Assembly (NCBI GenBank): GCA_030844895.1
Contig: CM061229.1
Coordinates: 122,959,682 to 123,023,681, forward strand
DNA length: 64,000 nucleotides
Reading direction: 5' to 3'
From: Ambrosia x helenae
Taxonomy: Eukaryota > Streptophyta > Magnoliopsida > Asterales > Asteraceae
Shown: piece by piece, positions 44,173 to 55,579 of the stretch
Numbering within the stretch: position 1 is the first letter of the stretch
Layout: every line of letters starts with the position of its first letter
Translations under genes and position numbers: made by a program
The notes under the pieces: model-generated
Told to the model about the DNA's origin: nothing
The model's input: the letters and a program-made list of their open reading frames with translations, nothing else
Databases searched by the model: none

Positions 44173-44639
44173 GTTTTTTAAATGATTTTGTTGTCTAATA
44201 ATAATTTCTGCTCATATTTTTTAAACTCAAATGTGTTAGAATATTTTTCTTTCAATATGCCGATATAAATTTTACTGAAATTGAGTTGTATTCAAAATAA
44301 AGAATGTTTCGATTTGGTAAACTACACCAAGTACTAGTAGCGTACCAATATCGTCGAGCTGAACTGATACCGATTGAACAACATCAATATAAATATTTGG
44401 TTTTTATGTTTTTCATCAATGTAAAACACGTATTGATTTACAAATTTTGTTTTTATATGAGGACGTCATATATGTAATAATTAAATTAATAGGTGTATAT
44501 TTTCTCCACATCGTGCCGGATGAAACTTACTAGTTATATGCATTAGAACTATAAAGTTATACCTTGATAATTCTGTATCTAATTTTAAACATCCATATTC
44601 AAAATTTATATCGCTCAACCAAATATAGCAAACTAATAG

Positions 44640-45285
44640 TCTAGAGGAGTGAGTAAAATTAACCGTCATAACCAATAACCGAGCTATAACCGAACCGATT
44701 TTAACCGATAACCGACATAACTAATAGTTATGGTTATGAAATTTCTTTAACTGGCCAAGCGGTTATGGCCATGGTTATGAAACTTTTAGTTAACCGATAT
44801 AACCAAAACTGAACCGAACTTCCAGTTTTAAGTCTATGTAATAGGTTTATGTTTTACACTAACCATGTAGAGGTTTTCTACTAAGATAAAAGTATGCTTA
44901 GGTAAGTTTTTTGATGTAGGTGACTTTTATTTTAATAAAGAATTAAACTTACTAACTTAGGCTTAGGTAAGTTTTTTTATTGTCTAGAAATATCTTATTA
45001 ACAAGGATCCCCCATTGGTAGTTTAACAAAAAAAATGTAATCGTGTTAGACTTATAAAAAAGCTTAAGCTAAGTCCACAATCGTAGGTTCAATTTTTTAT
45101 TTTGTAGACCCACGCGATTTTATCTTTTAAACTTTAGTCGAAGGTTAGTTTTAGTTGAAGTCTATAGTTAATAACTGAAATAACCATAACCGAATTCATA
45201 ACCGATTAACCATAACCGAAGTTTGGTTATAGTTATAGTTAATGATAAAAACCAAACCAAGCCGACCCATGCACACCCATACTTC
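44640..45285. repeat. AACCGATAAC-rich element (possible hAT-like MITE)
   Basis: Two blocks rich in AACCGATAACC/GGTTATGGTTATG words on opposite strands bracket about 300 bp of AT-rich DNA. The structure resembles non-autonomous hAT elements, but no target duplication was found. Confidence 0.35.
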
Positions 45286-45689
45286 ATTCCGTGTGTTATA
45301 CACATTACACAATATTATAAAAGTATACACTATATTTATACAAGGACGACAATGAGTATATTAATGTGAACCAACGGTTCTTAAGATGACACGTACGTGT
45401 TAATGTATTTAAAGCCAAAATAAGGCTCGGTTCGATGTATTTGTACTTATTTTAACCAACTTTTTTACTCCTAAAATCCAATTTAATTGATTAAATCTTT
45501 AAAGTAAGGGGGGCAAGGGGTGTCCCACTGAAAAATATTTTCAGTTTACTGATTTCTACTAATTCTGCACTTTCAGATCACTTCACTGAAACAGTTTTTT
45601 TGGGTCCATTAGTTATGGCCGGCCCTTGCGTGGGCCGGGGAGGCCAACCGGCCAGGATCCGGAAATATCGGGGGCACATTTTAAAAAAA

Positions 45690-45733
<44 letters not shown>
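45286..45733. other. Unannotated stretch ending in a TA microsatellite
   Basis: A GC-rich patch at 45600-45680 (GGCCGGCCCTTGCGTGGGCC-like) stands out but matches no family I can name. (TA)n at about 45692-45730 precedes E3. Confidence 0.35.
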
Positions 45734-46286
45734 GGGGAGAGTTATCTTAAGAACATGATTTTTTGTGAGAACATTGAGAACTACTTTCATCCATAGATCA
45801 TTCTAAATCAAGGGATAAGATTAAAGGGGGTTTTAATGTGAAAGGGAACCTAAATTAAAAGACTAAAAGGGTATTATTGTCAAAAACCCTTCCAATCTTC
45901 CAATCATGAACCCATGTCTCGATCACTAACCCTGTTCATCCCTTTATAGAACATCATCATCATCATCTCCAATCATGTTACCTTCTGCAACATCTATGTT
46001 TATGAACTCGATCTACTACCATATCGATAATTTTGTACCATTCATTGAGTGAAGATGATCCACAATTCGAAATTAAACACTGAATTCATTTTTTTTTTGG
46101 ATCTCCATCATCGATCGTCATACCATCTGTTAGATCTTCTCCAATCAAGTAATCGTCACACAGTTGTTGACTACATTACTCAAGCATGATTAATTACATG
46201 CTGGTATGATTATTGATACGGTTTTCAGTTGATGCATTGCTGGTTAATATATGCAATTCTTTTCTATATTATTCTTAACGTTTGGC

Positions 46287-46361
46287 AGGACGATAGGCGT
46301 TCTATGAAGATTCTGAACAAGCTGATGTCTACGAATTTCGGTCTCGTCCCATTGCTAGAGG
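46287..46361 (+). pseudogene. Captured exon in E3
   Basis: An open exon of 75 nt lies between an acceptor (TTTGGCAG) and a donor (GAG|GTATCA). It encodes DRRSMKILNKLMSTNFGLVP followed by LLE. I do not recognise the parent gene. Confidence 0.4.
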
Positions 46362-47029
46362 TATCATTTATTTATTTAGGCACTTTACTGACCATGATTT
46401 TGTGTAATTTAACTGTAATAAAACCTTCATGTTCCTTGTAGATCTCATCAAATATGATAGTTTAGCGGTAATTAAAGCTAAATCTTTATGTCCGTTCTAG
46501 ATCTCGTAATATAGACGCACACATGTATACATAAAAGATATGATGGAGTGTGATTAAAAATTTGAGTCTATTCGATTAGCTTTTTCGTGTTTTTTAGAGG
46601 TATGATTTACTGATTTGTGTACCAGCTATCATTTCGTTCAATTGAACGACATTTTTATTGAAGCTAAATCTTCTAGTTTATGGTAATCATAATACTTAAA
46701 CCTTCACGTTCCTTGTGATTTATCACATGAGAAAAGTAAATTAGTTATGTACAAATGATTTAGAAGATGAATGAAGAATTATAATACCTAGTTATTGTTA
46801 GCATTGATGTTTGTTATTTGGTTGTTGCTACTATTTCATCTTTTCATTGTTGTAACATCATGGAAATGCATTCGAGACTATGTTTGAGCAAATCAATGGC
46901 AGAATTTTGTTATTTAATCATATATATATATGTAAGTTTACACATATGTACAACATTATACTTAAGCTTAAAATTTCTCCACGCATGTACAAATCAACTT
47001 ACTTACTATTGCATTTGTGTAATTAAGAA

Positions 47030-48610
47030 ACTTACACATGTGTAAATAAGATGTGCACATTGAAACAACGGTATTAGAACAAACATGTATGATTAAATAG
47101 GTAGTTTACACATGTGTAAGTGAGCAGTTTTGCTAAATACACATATGTAAGATAGTCGAATTATTTGTTTAGAATAGATGTAAAAACAAATGCCTTAACG
47201 ATATTTTACTTTTGTCACTTTGACCAGACACGTTTCAGAAGAAAAAAAAGCTAAATTCTATTCATGGTTGGAAAATGACAGAGAACTTTTAGAGGTTAGT
47301 CGTAGATGCCAAGAAAATGATATGAAGATTGTACTTTGGAAAGCGAATATTCACTATCGAGAAAGCATTGGAGTTTGAGAGGGAAAAAATTGAAATGAAA
47401 AAACAAGACTAGATGATATAATGGATTATGATTTTGTTTATATGTTACTATAGTTAGGATATATATTATGGATTATAATTTTTGTTTGTATCTATCGTTG
47501 GTACCATATGTCAAGGGTTGTGACTTGTTGGGCATTTTAATGCTTTTGATTTTTTCTAAATACTATCTTGGTTTAATTCACAATTTACACATGTGTAATT
47601 CAGCAACAAATGTGAGATACCAAAAAAACAGTGATAGTGAACAGTTTATGCATATGTAATTCAGATGTACAAGTGTGTAGTTCAAATACAAATGTGTAAA
47701 ACAAAAATAAACAGGCGACAACGAACAATTTACAGATGTTTAAAACAACACTTACACATGTGTAAAACAACTGCACACATGTAGAATAGAAATAAATGAC
47801 AGTGAACATTTTTCACATGTGTAATACATATGAAAATGTGTAAAACAGAAACAAATAATTGACAGTGAACAATTTACACATGTGTAAAACAACACTTACA
47901 CATGTGTAAGATAATTCATTATAAGTAAAAATAGAAATAGATGAATGTAAACAATTTATGCGTAATACAATCTAACATATGTAAAATAGAAACAATAAGT
48001 TGTAGTGAATAGTTTACACATGTGTAAATCAGCTGTAAATATGTAAAACATACATAATTGTGACAATAAACAATTTACACATGTGTAATAAAACTACACC
48101 TATGTAAATTACAAACAAAGAGGTGACATTGAACAATATACACATGTGTAATTAAAGTTGCAAATGTGTAAAAGGAACGAAAGAAGTGACATTGAACAAC
48201 TTACACATGTGTAAGTAGAATGAAACGAGTGACATAAGAGAGACAAAAAAAAATGAAAAAAAAAATCCAGGTGATATCATGGATTATGGATTGTTTCTGT
48301 GTTATTGTGGTTAGGATATTACAACTTTTGTTTTTATGATTACACATGTGTAAAACAGAAACTTACACATGTGTAAATAAGACACTTACACATATAAATT
48401 TGATAATGAATAAGAAAACGAACCCCAATTTAATGTACAAACAATTTAGACTGAAAATTTTCTATTCAACTTATGAGAATTTAAAGGCATGAGTTTAGAA
48501 TTTTAAATTTGAAAATATATATGATGTAGTCTCTTATACATATGAACACATTACACTTACACATATGTAAAACATACACTAACACATATGTACAATCAAC
48601 TATTATATGT
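47030..48610. repeat. Degenerate ~60 bp repeat with TTACACATGTGTAA palindrome core
   Basis: At least eleven exact TTACACATGTGTAA palindromes occur between 47030 and 48380, with many one- or two-mismatch forms up to 48600 (such as TTACACATATGTAA). From about 47580 to 48210 they recur roughly every 60 bp with linker words like GACAGTGAACAA and AAAACAGAAACAA, indicating an old tandem array. The core CACATGTG is also an E-box-like bHLH site. Confidence 0.85.
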
Positions 48611-48685
48611 TCATAAATATGAATAATACATAAGAATCCTTGTAACACCATCAACATTCTCATTCACCCGATGCATCCTTGCAAG

Positions 48686-49158
48686 CTAGCTAAACATCTT
48701 ATGGACCTGAGACAACCTTTTTACTTCAATATCACACGCATACGCATACATGTCCTTATATCTCCCAGCATTGAAATAGCCTTTTACAATAGTAGCATTT
48801 GTTAAAATTCTATGAACACAGTTCGTGTCGATCAACATATCATATAAACTTGATTCCCTTGTGTCTTCTTTGTGGTACAAAGCTGGATTAATGACAAGCC
48901 TTTGAGAGTACACTGAATGAATAAAGTGGGCACTCTGCTTCAACAGAATCCCCTTGAGAAACCAACACCATATATATAGCCTCGTGATTTTTTTCCCTGG
49001 ATTACTAGCGATTGACGCCATCATCATTTTCTTTAGTATTTATACCCCAATCTGATTCAGCAAAACATGGACCACATGAACAAAAACCGAGTGTATCCTA
49101 TGAACATATATACCTTCCTCAATCAACCTACCCATTCTAGCATTTCCAGGAGCCATTG
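48686..49158 (-). pseudogene. Captured gene fragment in E3 (unidentified)
   Basis: On the minus strand a putative first exon starts at the ATG near 49157 (MAPGNARMGRLIEE) and ends at a GTATATATG donor. A second open segment (48686-49027) encodes about 110 residues including GKKITRLYIWCWFLKGI, HSVYSQRLVINPALYH, and TNATIVKGYFNAGRYKDMYA, a PPR-like helix pattern. The assignment to a PPR-type protein is weak. It lies inside E3, so probably non-functional. Confidence 0.35.
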
Positions 49159-49168
49159 TCTTTTACAA

Positions 49169-49202
<34 letters not shown>

Positions 49203-49949
49203 CAGCAAAAAAGTGATACGATATTCTACAATAAACATGTGTTAGTGCCCCATCCTGGAAACGAATTACACGAAGACGATCAACACGAAATGACTATATA
49301 TGACCGAATAACTAGTATTCATCACAAGGTTATCAAGATGCCCCACTATGTGTTTCTTTACCAAGCCCCATGTAACTCACTCCAAGACTCACACTATTTG
49401 CTAGCCCTACCCTCGTTCAGTCAATATAGACCACCAAACTCACACACACCAAGTTCAGGAACCAAGAAATTCCATAGCATACACCCCTAACCCTGAAACG
49501 AATTAAGACGAGTAAAAAATCAAAGCGACTATGACTGGCTAACTACTAACACCCATCATGGACAATTCATCTAGTTATATTAACCTCAACATATTATTAC
49601 TCAAGCATCAAAACCTGCGCGCGCCAATATTATCACCTAAAAATTAGAAAACAAAAAGTGTCTAGGCCAAATTTGAGACTCAAAGAACAAATAGACCATG
49701 CCGAATGTAGAAATCTAACGAACAACAATCTATTGAAACATAAACAACACAACAATTGAACATTTGGTCGATTGATACCTATCTTAATTGGATCATATAC
49801 TCAAGAAAGTAACACATTACACATCCAATAACACAATATAGAAAAAGAGATTGAAACATAAAAAACACAACAAATGAACGTTTACTCGATTGATACCTGG
49901 CTTAATTGGATCATATACTCAAGAAAATAACAAATTTCACATCCTATAA

Positions 49950-50160
49950 CACTTTTTATAGAAAAATAGATGGAGGTATTCTAACCATAAGATTGTTCCA
50001 AAACATTTACCATGGAAGAATTCAATCTCACGACCTTCAGCACCATGAACAATGAGAAATATGGCATAGTCATCGGCAAACCTTAAACCAATTAGAGGAT
50101 ATGGCAGCGTCGCCGATGATACAGATTGTCGGAGATGCCGTCACGGATGTGCTCATAATT
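49950..50160 (-). pseudogene. Possible captured exon near the right end of E3
   Basis: The minus strand is open across YPLIGLRFADDYAIFLIVHG and EIEFFHG, then reaches a donor-like GGTAAATG. The parent gene is not identified. Confidence 0.3.
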
Positions 50161-50319
50161 GAAGATTAGAGGATCAAGGGATAATTATGGATTCATTCAA
50201 TCTTGTATACAATTACCCATTTAACCTTACAATTAAAAAATCAAGAAAGATAAATGATTGGCTGAGATTTGTTCTCAATGTTCTCACAAAAGATGGGTGT
50301 TCTCATTTAAACCATCCCC

Positions 50320-51340
50320 TATATATGTATATGTATATGTTTTTTATACACATCTTTAAACATTTAAACTCGGGCCTATTAAACACATCTTTTAAATTAT
50401 AAAATAACCCAAATAGTAGTAACCCATAACAAGTTTAAAAGTCCATTACTCATTTAATTTAACTAAATAAAAAAAACAAAAGGAATAGAAGAAACCTCTG
50501 ACACACAAAAGCAAATAAAATTTTCTCCCAACCTAATTCAAAAGCTTTGGGCTAAAAAGGATGTTAAAGAAGCTTCACTCATCCTCAGTTACCTATTCGC
50601 TTAATACGGTATATCATTAACTCATTGTAATTTACTTTAATCGTCGTTTAAAGAAAATAGTTTACGTTATTTATTTCGTCAAGGCTTAAGGGTAAGAGTC
50701 ACATTTTTTCTGGCTTGACTCAGACACCTGAATTTTGAGGGACGGCCCTGCCATTGGTGTCTATCTATTGAAATTGTTTGGGTCAAAGCAGATAGAAATT
50801 ATTATAATTGCAAACACACAAGAATACTTACATCTAATCGAAACTAAGTTGTAGAGATTACAAGTGAAGTTATAGAGATCTTCCATGGTATCATGGTTAT
50901 CATCAATCATCATGCAATAATATCGATGTACAGATATGTCATGGTATCACCTTGCAAGTTTGGATGAGTATGTACTATGTAGAAATTTATAGTTAGTTGT
51001 TTGATGCTCGTATAATAGTTGCCAAAAATTATGTGTAATTCTTTTGAACTTTTTATTTAATTATTCACTTATGTCAGCGTGCATGCTAGTTACTGTCATC
51101 TATATATCATGGATAAAAAATGTCATCATCAATACAAGTTCTCACAGAACCAATTAACCCGACCCGATATGATATACCCGAATTTGATTAACCTCATAAC
51201 CGATAACCATTTAACTAGATTGGGTCAGTCGTCGGCTAATATTTCACCTCTAAAAACCTGAAGACCCAATCCAAATAACCTGATAATTGAAATCTGAACC
51301 CGAATAAAGATTTGAAAATATTTATAAAGCAATTACATGA
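50320..51340. other. Unannotated AT-rich stretch
   Basis: No supported gene or RNA. Near 51150-51300 there are several CCCGAAT/AACCCGA words that may belong to an eroded hAT-like repeat. Confidence 0.35.
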
Positions 51341-51450
51341 GCAATGTTTTAAAAACCGGTTTTTAAGTCATACCGGATTTGACTTAAAAATAGTTCAACC
51401 GGTTAAACCGGGTTGTACCGGGTGGTTGAACCGGGTCTCATAACCGTAAC

Positions 51451-52485
51451 TAGGGGTGAGCATTTCGTGGTTCGGACCCACAGGAACCTTGGACCCGACC
51501 CACGAGAACCTTGGACCCGAACCTTTTTAAATATATGGGTCGGTTTCTGGTTCTAGATTTATATGAATTATCGTTCCGAGTCGGGTCGGTTCCAAACCCA
51601 CAGTTCTAATATAAGAACCATAAGAACCGTTTGTATTTTAATTAAAAATATAAAAATAATCTTTTTTAATCTTTTCACTATTCGTTTTTTACGTTTTATT
51701 GCAATCGGTTTCATGTAATGTTAATACAATATTAAAAATATTATTTATAATAATAACAATGTATTTTTCTTGAAATATTCTTCGGCTTAATGGATATGCA
51801 TAGATGTGATATATTATATAATATATATTATATCCAAATTTGAAGTAAATATTTATATATATCGCTCTGATGTGTGTGTGTGTTTATTATGTATACATAA
51901 CATATTCACATAATGTTTCTATTAATGAGAATGACAAAATTGTTACGAAAACATAAGTCGAGAAAAGAAAAATGACTTAAAAAACTCATGGGCTATTGAT
52001 AGATTGTCCGTTGTGGAAGCGCGAGTAGCATGACGCGAACGAGGTTTCAGCTCCCGTGCTCACCCTCAACCACAACAGCCCCACGCGAATAGTCCCAGTG
52101 CGAGCACAAGCGATGGTGGTCGCATGGGTTAACGGGAAAAAGTGACATTTGGTCGCGCCGTTGCTCACCTCCAGCCACAACGGGGTCAAGTGACTGGATT
52201 ACTTGATAGTCACGTCGGTGGCTTGCGCACGTTCGCTCGCGCGTCCACAACGGACGACCTTAGAACCATATGGAGGAATTCTTTTACGAGCATGGTAAAA
52301 GAATAGGAATATGTAAATCCTCTAAAAGTGGCTATCGCATTAAAGGGTTCTAGAGGGTCAGACCATTTTACCCGACCTATGAGAACCTTTAGGACCCGGA
52401 ACCACATAGCCTTTTAAGGTTCGGTTCGTGGTTCCTAATTTTAACAATAAAAGGGTATACGGTTCTGGTGGGTCCGTAACCCTGC
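51451..52485. mobile_element. hAT-like element rich in GGACCC/GGAACC, right end unclear
   Basis: Begins TAGGGGTGAGCATTTCGTGG, a common hAT MITE start in plants, and continues with repeated TTGGACCCGA/GAACCTT words. The right part repeats them inverted (AAGGTTCGGTTCGTGGTTCC, GGTGGGTCCGTAACC), but the complementary GCTCACCCC end is not intact. A second MITE is nested inside. Confidence 0.5.
52004..52254. mobile_element. Nested MITE with TCCGTTGTGG ends
   Basis: The left end GTCCGTTGTGGAAGCGCGAG and right end CGCGCGTCCACAACGGAC form inverted repeats about 250 bp apart. The interior is far more GC-rich than its surroundings, which sets it apart from the host element. The superfamily is not certain. 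Confidence 0.6.
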
Positions 52486-52858
52486 AAGTAACCTTCATCA
52501 TTATAACGGCCTGTCACCACAAATCAACAATCCAACTTATAGCCACAAATTATAAAATCTTTATATTTGTAAAGTAGCATATATTTGTATTAATATTATT
52601 CGAACATAAATTAATTATAACATAATAAATATAAATCATTTATAACGTAAAAAGCTATAACATATATTCGTATGTTCTCACGTAACCGGTATTACCGGAT
52701 ATTACCAGTAATACCGGCCGGTTTTTAAATAAACCCCACACATATTTCAAAAATGATTTACCTTCAAATATAAATTTATTTATTCTAAAGATAAGGTTAT
52801 AATAAGTATCATATTTTATTTGAGTGGAAGGCATCACATGGTGCATAATTAGATGATG

Positions 52859-52866
52859 TATAAAAT
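52859..52866 (+). promoter_or_regulatory. TATA box of the ZHD gene
   Basis: TATAAAAT lies about 200 bp before the ATG. A start about 30 bp downstream gives a 5' UTR of roughly 170 nt with a CT-rich stretch, normal for plants. Confidence 0.6.
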
Positions 52867-53064
52867 CCCCACACCCTTCCTAATCCAAAATTGCTTTTCA
52901 TTTTCAGCATGCAATCATCTTCTTGTCTCCATTTCTCCCAAAATATCAAAATCCCATTCTTCTAAACCATAATTATCAACTTCCTTAATCACACCATTTG
53001 AGCTTAAACACAACAAAACCCTTTGAAACTTTCAACATTCTTTGTGTTTGTAGAGCAACAAACT

Positions 53065-53898
53065 ATGGCCCTAAAACACCCCACCACCCACAATATCCCA
53101 TACCATGAAAGTGAAACCACCCCACCTTATTCCCCACCAACCAACCTAACACCCTTCCCAAACACAAAAACACACCACCACCACCACCAACCACCGCCCA
53201 CCACCACCACATACAAAGAATGCCTCAAGAACCACGCAGCCGTCATAGGCGGCCACGCCTTAGACGGCTGCGGCGAGTTCTTGCCACAAGAACCATCATC
53301 TTACAAATGCGCGGCTTGCGGCTGCCACCGCAACTTCCACCGCCGAGAACCAACCACCACCACCACCGCCACTGCCGCAACCAGGACCCACTTCATTGAC
53401 TTCCACCGCCCTTACCAAACCTCCACCTCTACCTCCCCATCACCACCAATATCCCCATCACCTCAACCAACCAACTACTCAATTGGAGAACATCTTCTCC
53501 TATCCCTCAGAACATCTACCGATCAAAACCACACCGTAGTAACACCGGGGACACCGGTGGCAATGAAGATAAGTGGCAGGAAGCGGTTCAGGACAAAGTT
53601 TACTCAACAACAGAAAGAAAAGATGTTATCTTTTGCTGATAAAGTTGGATGGAAGATGCAAAGATGTGATGATAAGATGGTTATGGATTTTTGCAATGAG
53701 ATCGGAATAAGAAGAGGTGTTTTTAAAGTTTGGATGCATAATAATAAAAATACGTTAGCTAAAAGAGATAAAGACATCCCTACTACCGCAACCGCCACCG
53801 TTACAACCACCGCCAACGACAACACCACGGTTGTAGCAGCATTATTACGTAGTGATGATAGTACTCATCATGATCATGGGTCTTCTTCTTCATCTTAA
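53065..53898 (+). CDS. Zinc-finger homeodomain (ZHD) transcription factor
   Basis: An intact, intronless frame of 277 residues, as is usual for ZHD genes. I chose the ATG at 53065 (MALKHPTTHN). The frame is open further upstream, but only from a TTG at 53023. A Pro/Thr/His-rich leader is followed by the ZF-HD dimerisation domain (about residues 50-94): YKECLKNHAA, GGHALDGCGEF, YKCAACGCHRNFHRRE, with the Cys/His ligands present. A low-complexity linker rich in Thr/Ser/Pro leads to a homeodomain (about 172-232): RKRFRTKFT, KEKMLSFADKVGW, then FKVWMHNNK, whose WMHNNK replaces the usual WFQNRR, as in this family. The tail is Thr/Ala-rich, then DHD/HH and serines. ZHD proteins dimerise through the finger and bind AT-rich sites with an ATTA core to control development and stress genes. 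This is the only ordinary host gene in the window. Confidence 0.95.
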   Translation: MALKHPTTHNIPYHESETTPPYSPPTNLTPFPNTKTHHHHHQPPPTTTTYKECLKNHAAVIGGHALDGCGEFLPQEPSSYKCAACGCHRNFHRREPTTTTTATAATRTHFIDFHRPYQTSTSTSPSPPISPSPQPTNYSIGEHLLLSLRTSTDQNHTVVTPGTPVAMKISGRKRFRTKFTQQQKEKMLSFADKVGWKMQRCDDKMVMDFCNEIGIRRGVFKVWMHNNKNTLAKRDKDIPTTATATVTTTANDNTTVVAALLRSDDSTHHDHGSSSSS

Positions 53899-53969
53899 TT
53901 TATTTTTTTTCATTTTTTGTAATAAGAGTATAATACCAAAAGGTTTTACCCATTTTTTAGGGTAAATTG

Positions 53970-53975
53970 AATAAA
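53970..53975 (+). terminator. Putative polyadenylation signal of the ZHD gene
   Basis: AATAAA lies about 70 nt after the stop codon in T-rich DNA. Plant signals are loose, so the exact cleavage site is not predictable. Confidence 0.45.
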
Positions 53976-54954
53976 CTTCTCTATTTAAAGATTCAGTTTT
54001 ATACAAATTTTTAGTTATTTCAGGTTTCTTGTGATTTATGTTTTGCTATCGGCGAGATTTACTAAATATGATAATGATGATTCGTTATTTATGTTTAATC
54101 GCAATTGGTCAAATATAAATTATCAGATTGATCAAAATTGAGCTTCATTTCTGGAGAAATTTTTTTAGAAAGAAGTTAGAGACACCGTACATCAAATCGC
54201 CTACACGCGTAACACCAAAACCATAAACACCGTTTATGAACAAATTAAACAAATATCAATATCCAAACCCAAATTTTAAATTTCATGCTTTAAAATACCA
54301 TGGAAGTAAATTATGATTTAAAGTTAAGAAATTCAAAATAAGTAATTATGTGCTCATGAATCATTTGCAGAGGTGTAATGAACACAACATGCTTGTCTGA
54401 CAAAAATAAATAAATAAAAAATTAATTGCAATTTTGGGGGCTGGGGTAGGTATTTTTGAGATTAACCCTAATCTCTTTTTCTTGCCTCTTCTAATCATTG
54501 TTTTTATTTAATATTTTAATTAAATAATAAAATATTCTATTTGTAGAAAGTTTGTTTAGGTTATGGGTTATCATAAATCAAGCAGCACCTATTTCGGTTC
54601 CAATTTTACCCTTGCTGGAATCTTGTTATGGTTGGTCATCATGTATTCGTGTATATGCTTGTTCTTGTTATTTAAATAAATGCATTCAAATGTTAGTATT
54701 TATTTGACTTTTGAATCATGTATGATGATATTAAGTTGTAACATCCTCCACATATAGTATGCTTTTTTATTCCTGCGTTTGACTAAACTTGTAGAATTGC
54801 TATTTCTAGATATTTCATGAATTCATAAACAATTTTTCAAATAACGTGTTTAATTTATTAATTTGTTATAATAAGTTTTTGACATGGATTTGTTGACATA
54901 AATCTGGCGTTATAACGTTTCAACTAGTACCACATAAGGGCACATTCTTATTGA
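53976..54954. other. Unannotated AT-rich stretch downstream of ZHD
   Basis: No coding frame, RNA or defined repeat is supported here. Confidence 0.4.
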
Positions 54955-55080
54955 CACTACAAGAAAAGAAAAGACACCTTTAGCGGCGATTCGTCTTGGT
55001 GTCGCCGCTAATACTAGCTACGATCCACACCTACCACGTTATGAATCAATTAGAGCCGTTGGATGGTTAATAGATCAACG
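54955..55080 (+). mobile_element. Solitary CACTA terminus
   Basis: CACTACAAGAAAAGAAAAGA is a typical CACTA end. It is followed by a hairpin, TTAGCGGCGA and TCGCCGCTAA with a 12 nt loop, resembling a subterminal repeat. No partner end (TAGTG in the opposite sense) is visible downstream, so this is a truncated end. It differs in sequence from the complete CACTA at 14.8 kb. Confidence 0.6.
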
Positions 55081-55395
55081 ATGAGGACTTTATCGTACCA
55101 AAACCAATTAGAGCCGTGTTTGTTTAAAACAATTTTGTTTAACTTCATATAAAATGTCTTTTTTTCGACTTTATGTGTGAACTCTTCTTCGATATAAACT
55201 AGCTTTTTTTATTACTCTAGTTTAATGGGGACAGACAAATAGTAGATACATATTAGTTATAAGGATGAATAAACGAATTTTTATATGTGATAATTAAATT
55301 CACTCAAATTTGGTCTAAAAATTACGTAACAAATTAGAAGCACAAAAAGTACAAGATATTTAGTGTAAACTATTATAAAAAATGGCATCGCTAAT

Positions 55396-55563
55396 TTTTT
55401 TTTTTTTTTGGAAGATGACTTTCTTTTTTATCGGGAGTTGTCATACCCGCTTATGCAAGCCTGACCCTTCACGCATCAGACTATATTGTCTGAATCGGTT
55501 CCACGCTGGATGTTGTGGGGGCTATTATCGGCTCCGGCCTGAAAACTGTACCGCCTCCACACG
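55396..55563 (-). mobile_element. Poly-A retroposon (SINE-like) with 12 bp target duplication
   Basis: A 12 bp direct repeat GGCATCGCTAAT (55384-55395 and 55564-55575) flanks a 168 bp insert whose minus strand ends in a run of about 14 A. That is LINE-style retroposition. The GC-rich body starts GCGGTACAG- and GGCCGGAGCC-like on the minus strand. I cannot find convincing A and B boxes, so it may be a SINE with a degraded promoter or a retroposed piece of another RNA. Confidence 0.8.
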
Positions 55564-55579
55564 GGCATCGCTAATGATA

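Larger units (their letters stand above)
45734..50319. mobile_element. E3: 4.6 kb TA-flanked element with captured exons
   Basis: The left end GGGGAGAGTTATCTTAAGAA continues to GTGAGAACATTGAGAAC. The complementary right end GGGGATGGTTTAAATGAGAA also continues to GTGAGAACATTGAGAAC. These match the ends of E2 in layout. No transposase is seen. Inside are several exon-like segments with splice signals, and about 1.4 kb crowded with TTACACATGTGTAA palindromes. It looks like a long non-autonomous member of the E2 family that has gathered gene fragments. Confidence 0.75.

Noticed and set aside
48686..49027. Functional PPR gene
   Set aside because: Only about 110 residues with one loosely PPR-like helix pair, inside a transposon and with no full repeat array. 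Kept as a captured fragment only.
53023..53064. N-terminal extension of the ZHD protein by 14 residues
   Set aside because: The extended start is TTG. The first ATG in frame is at 53065 and gives a normal ZHD N-terminus.
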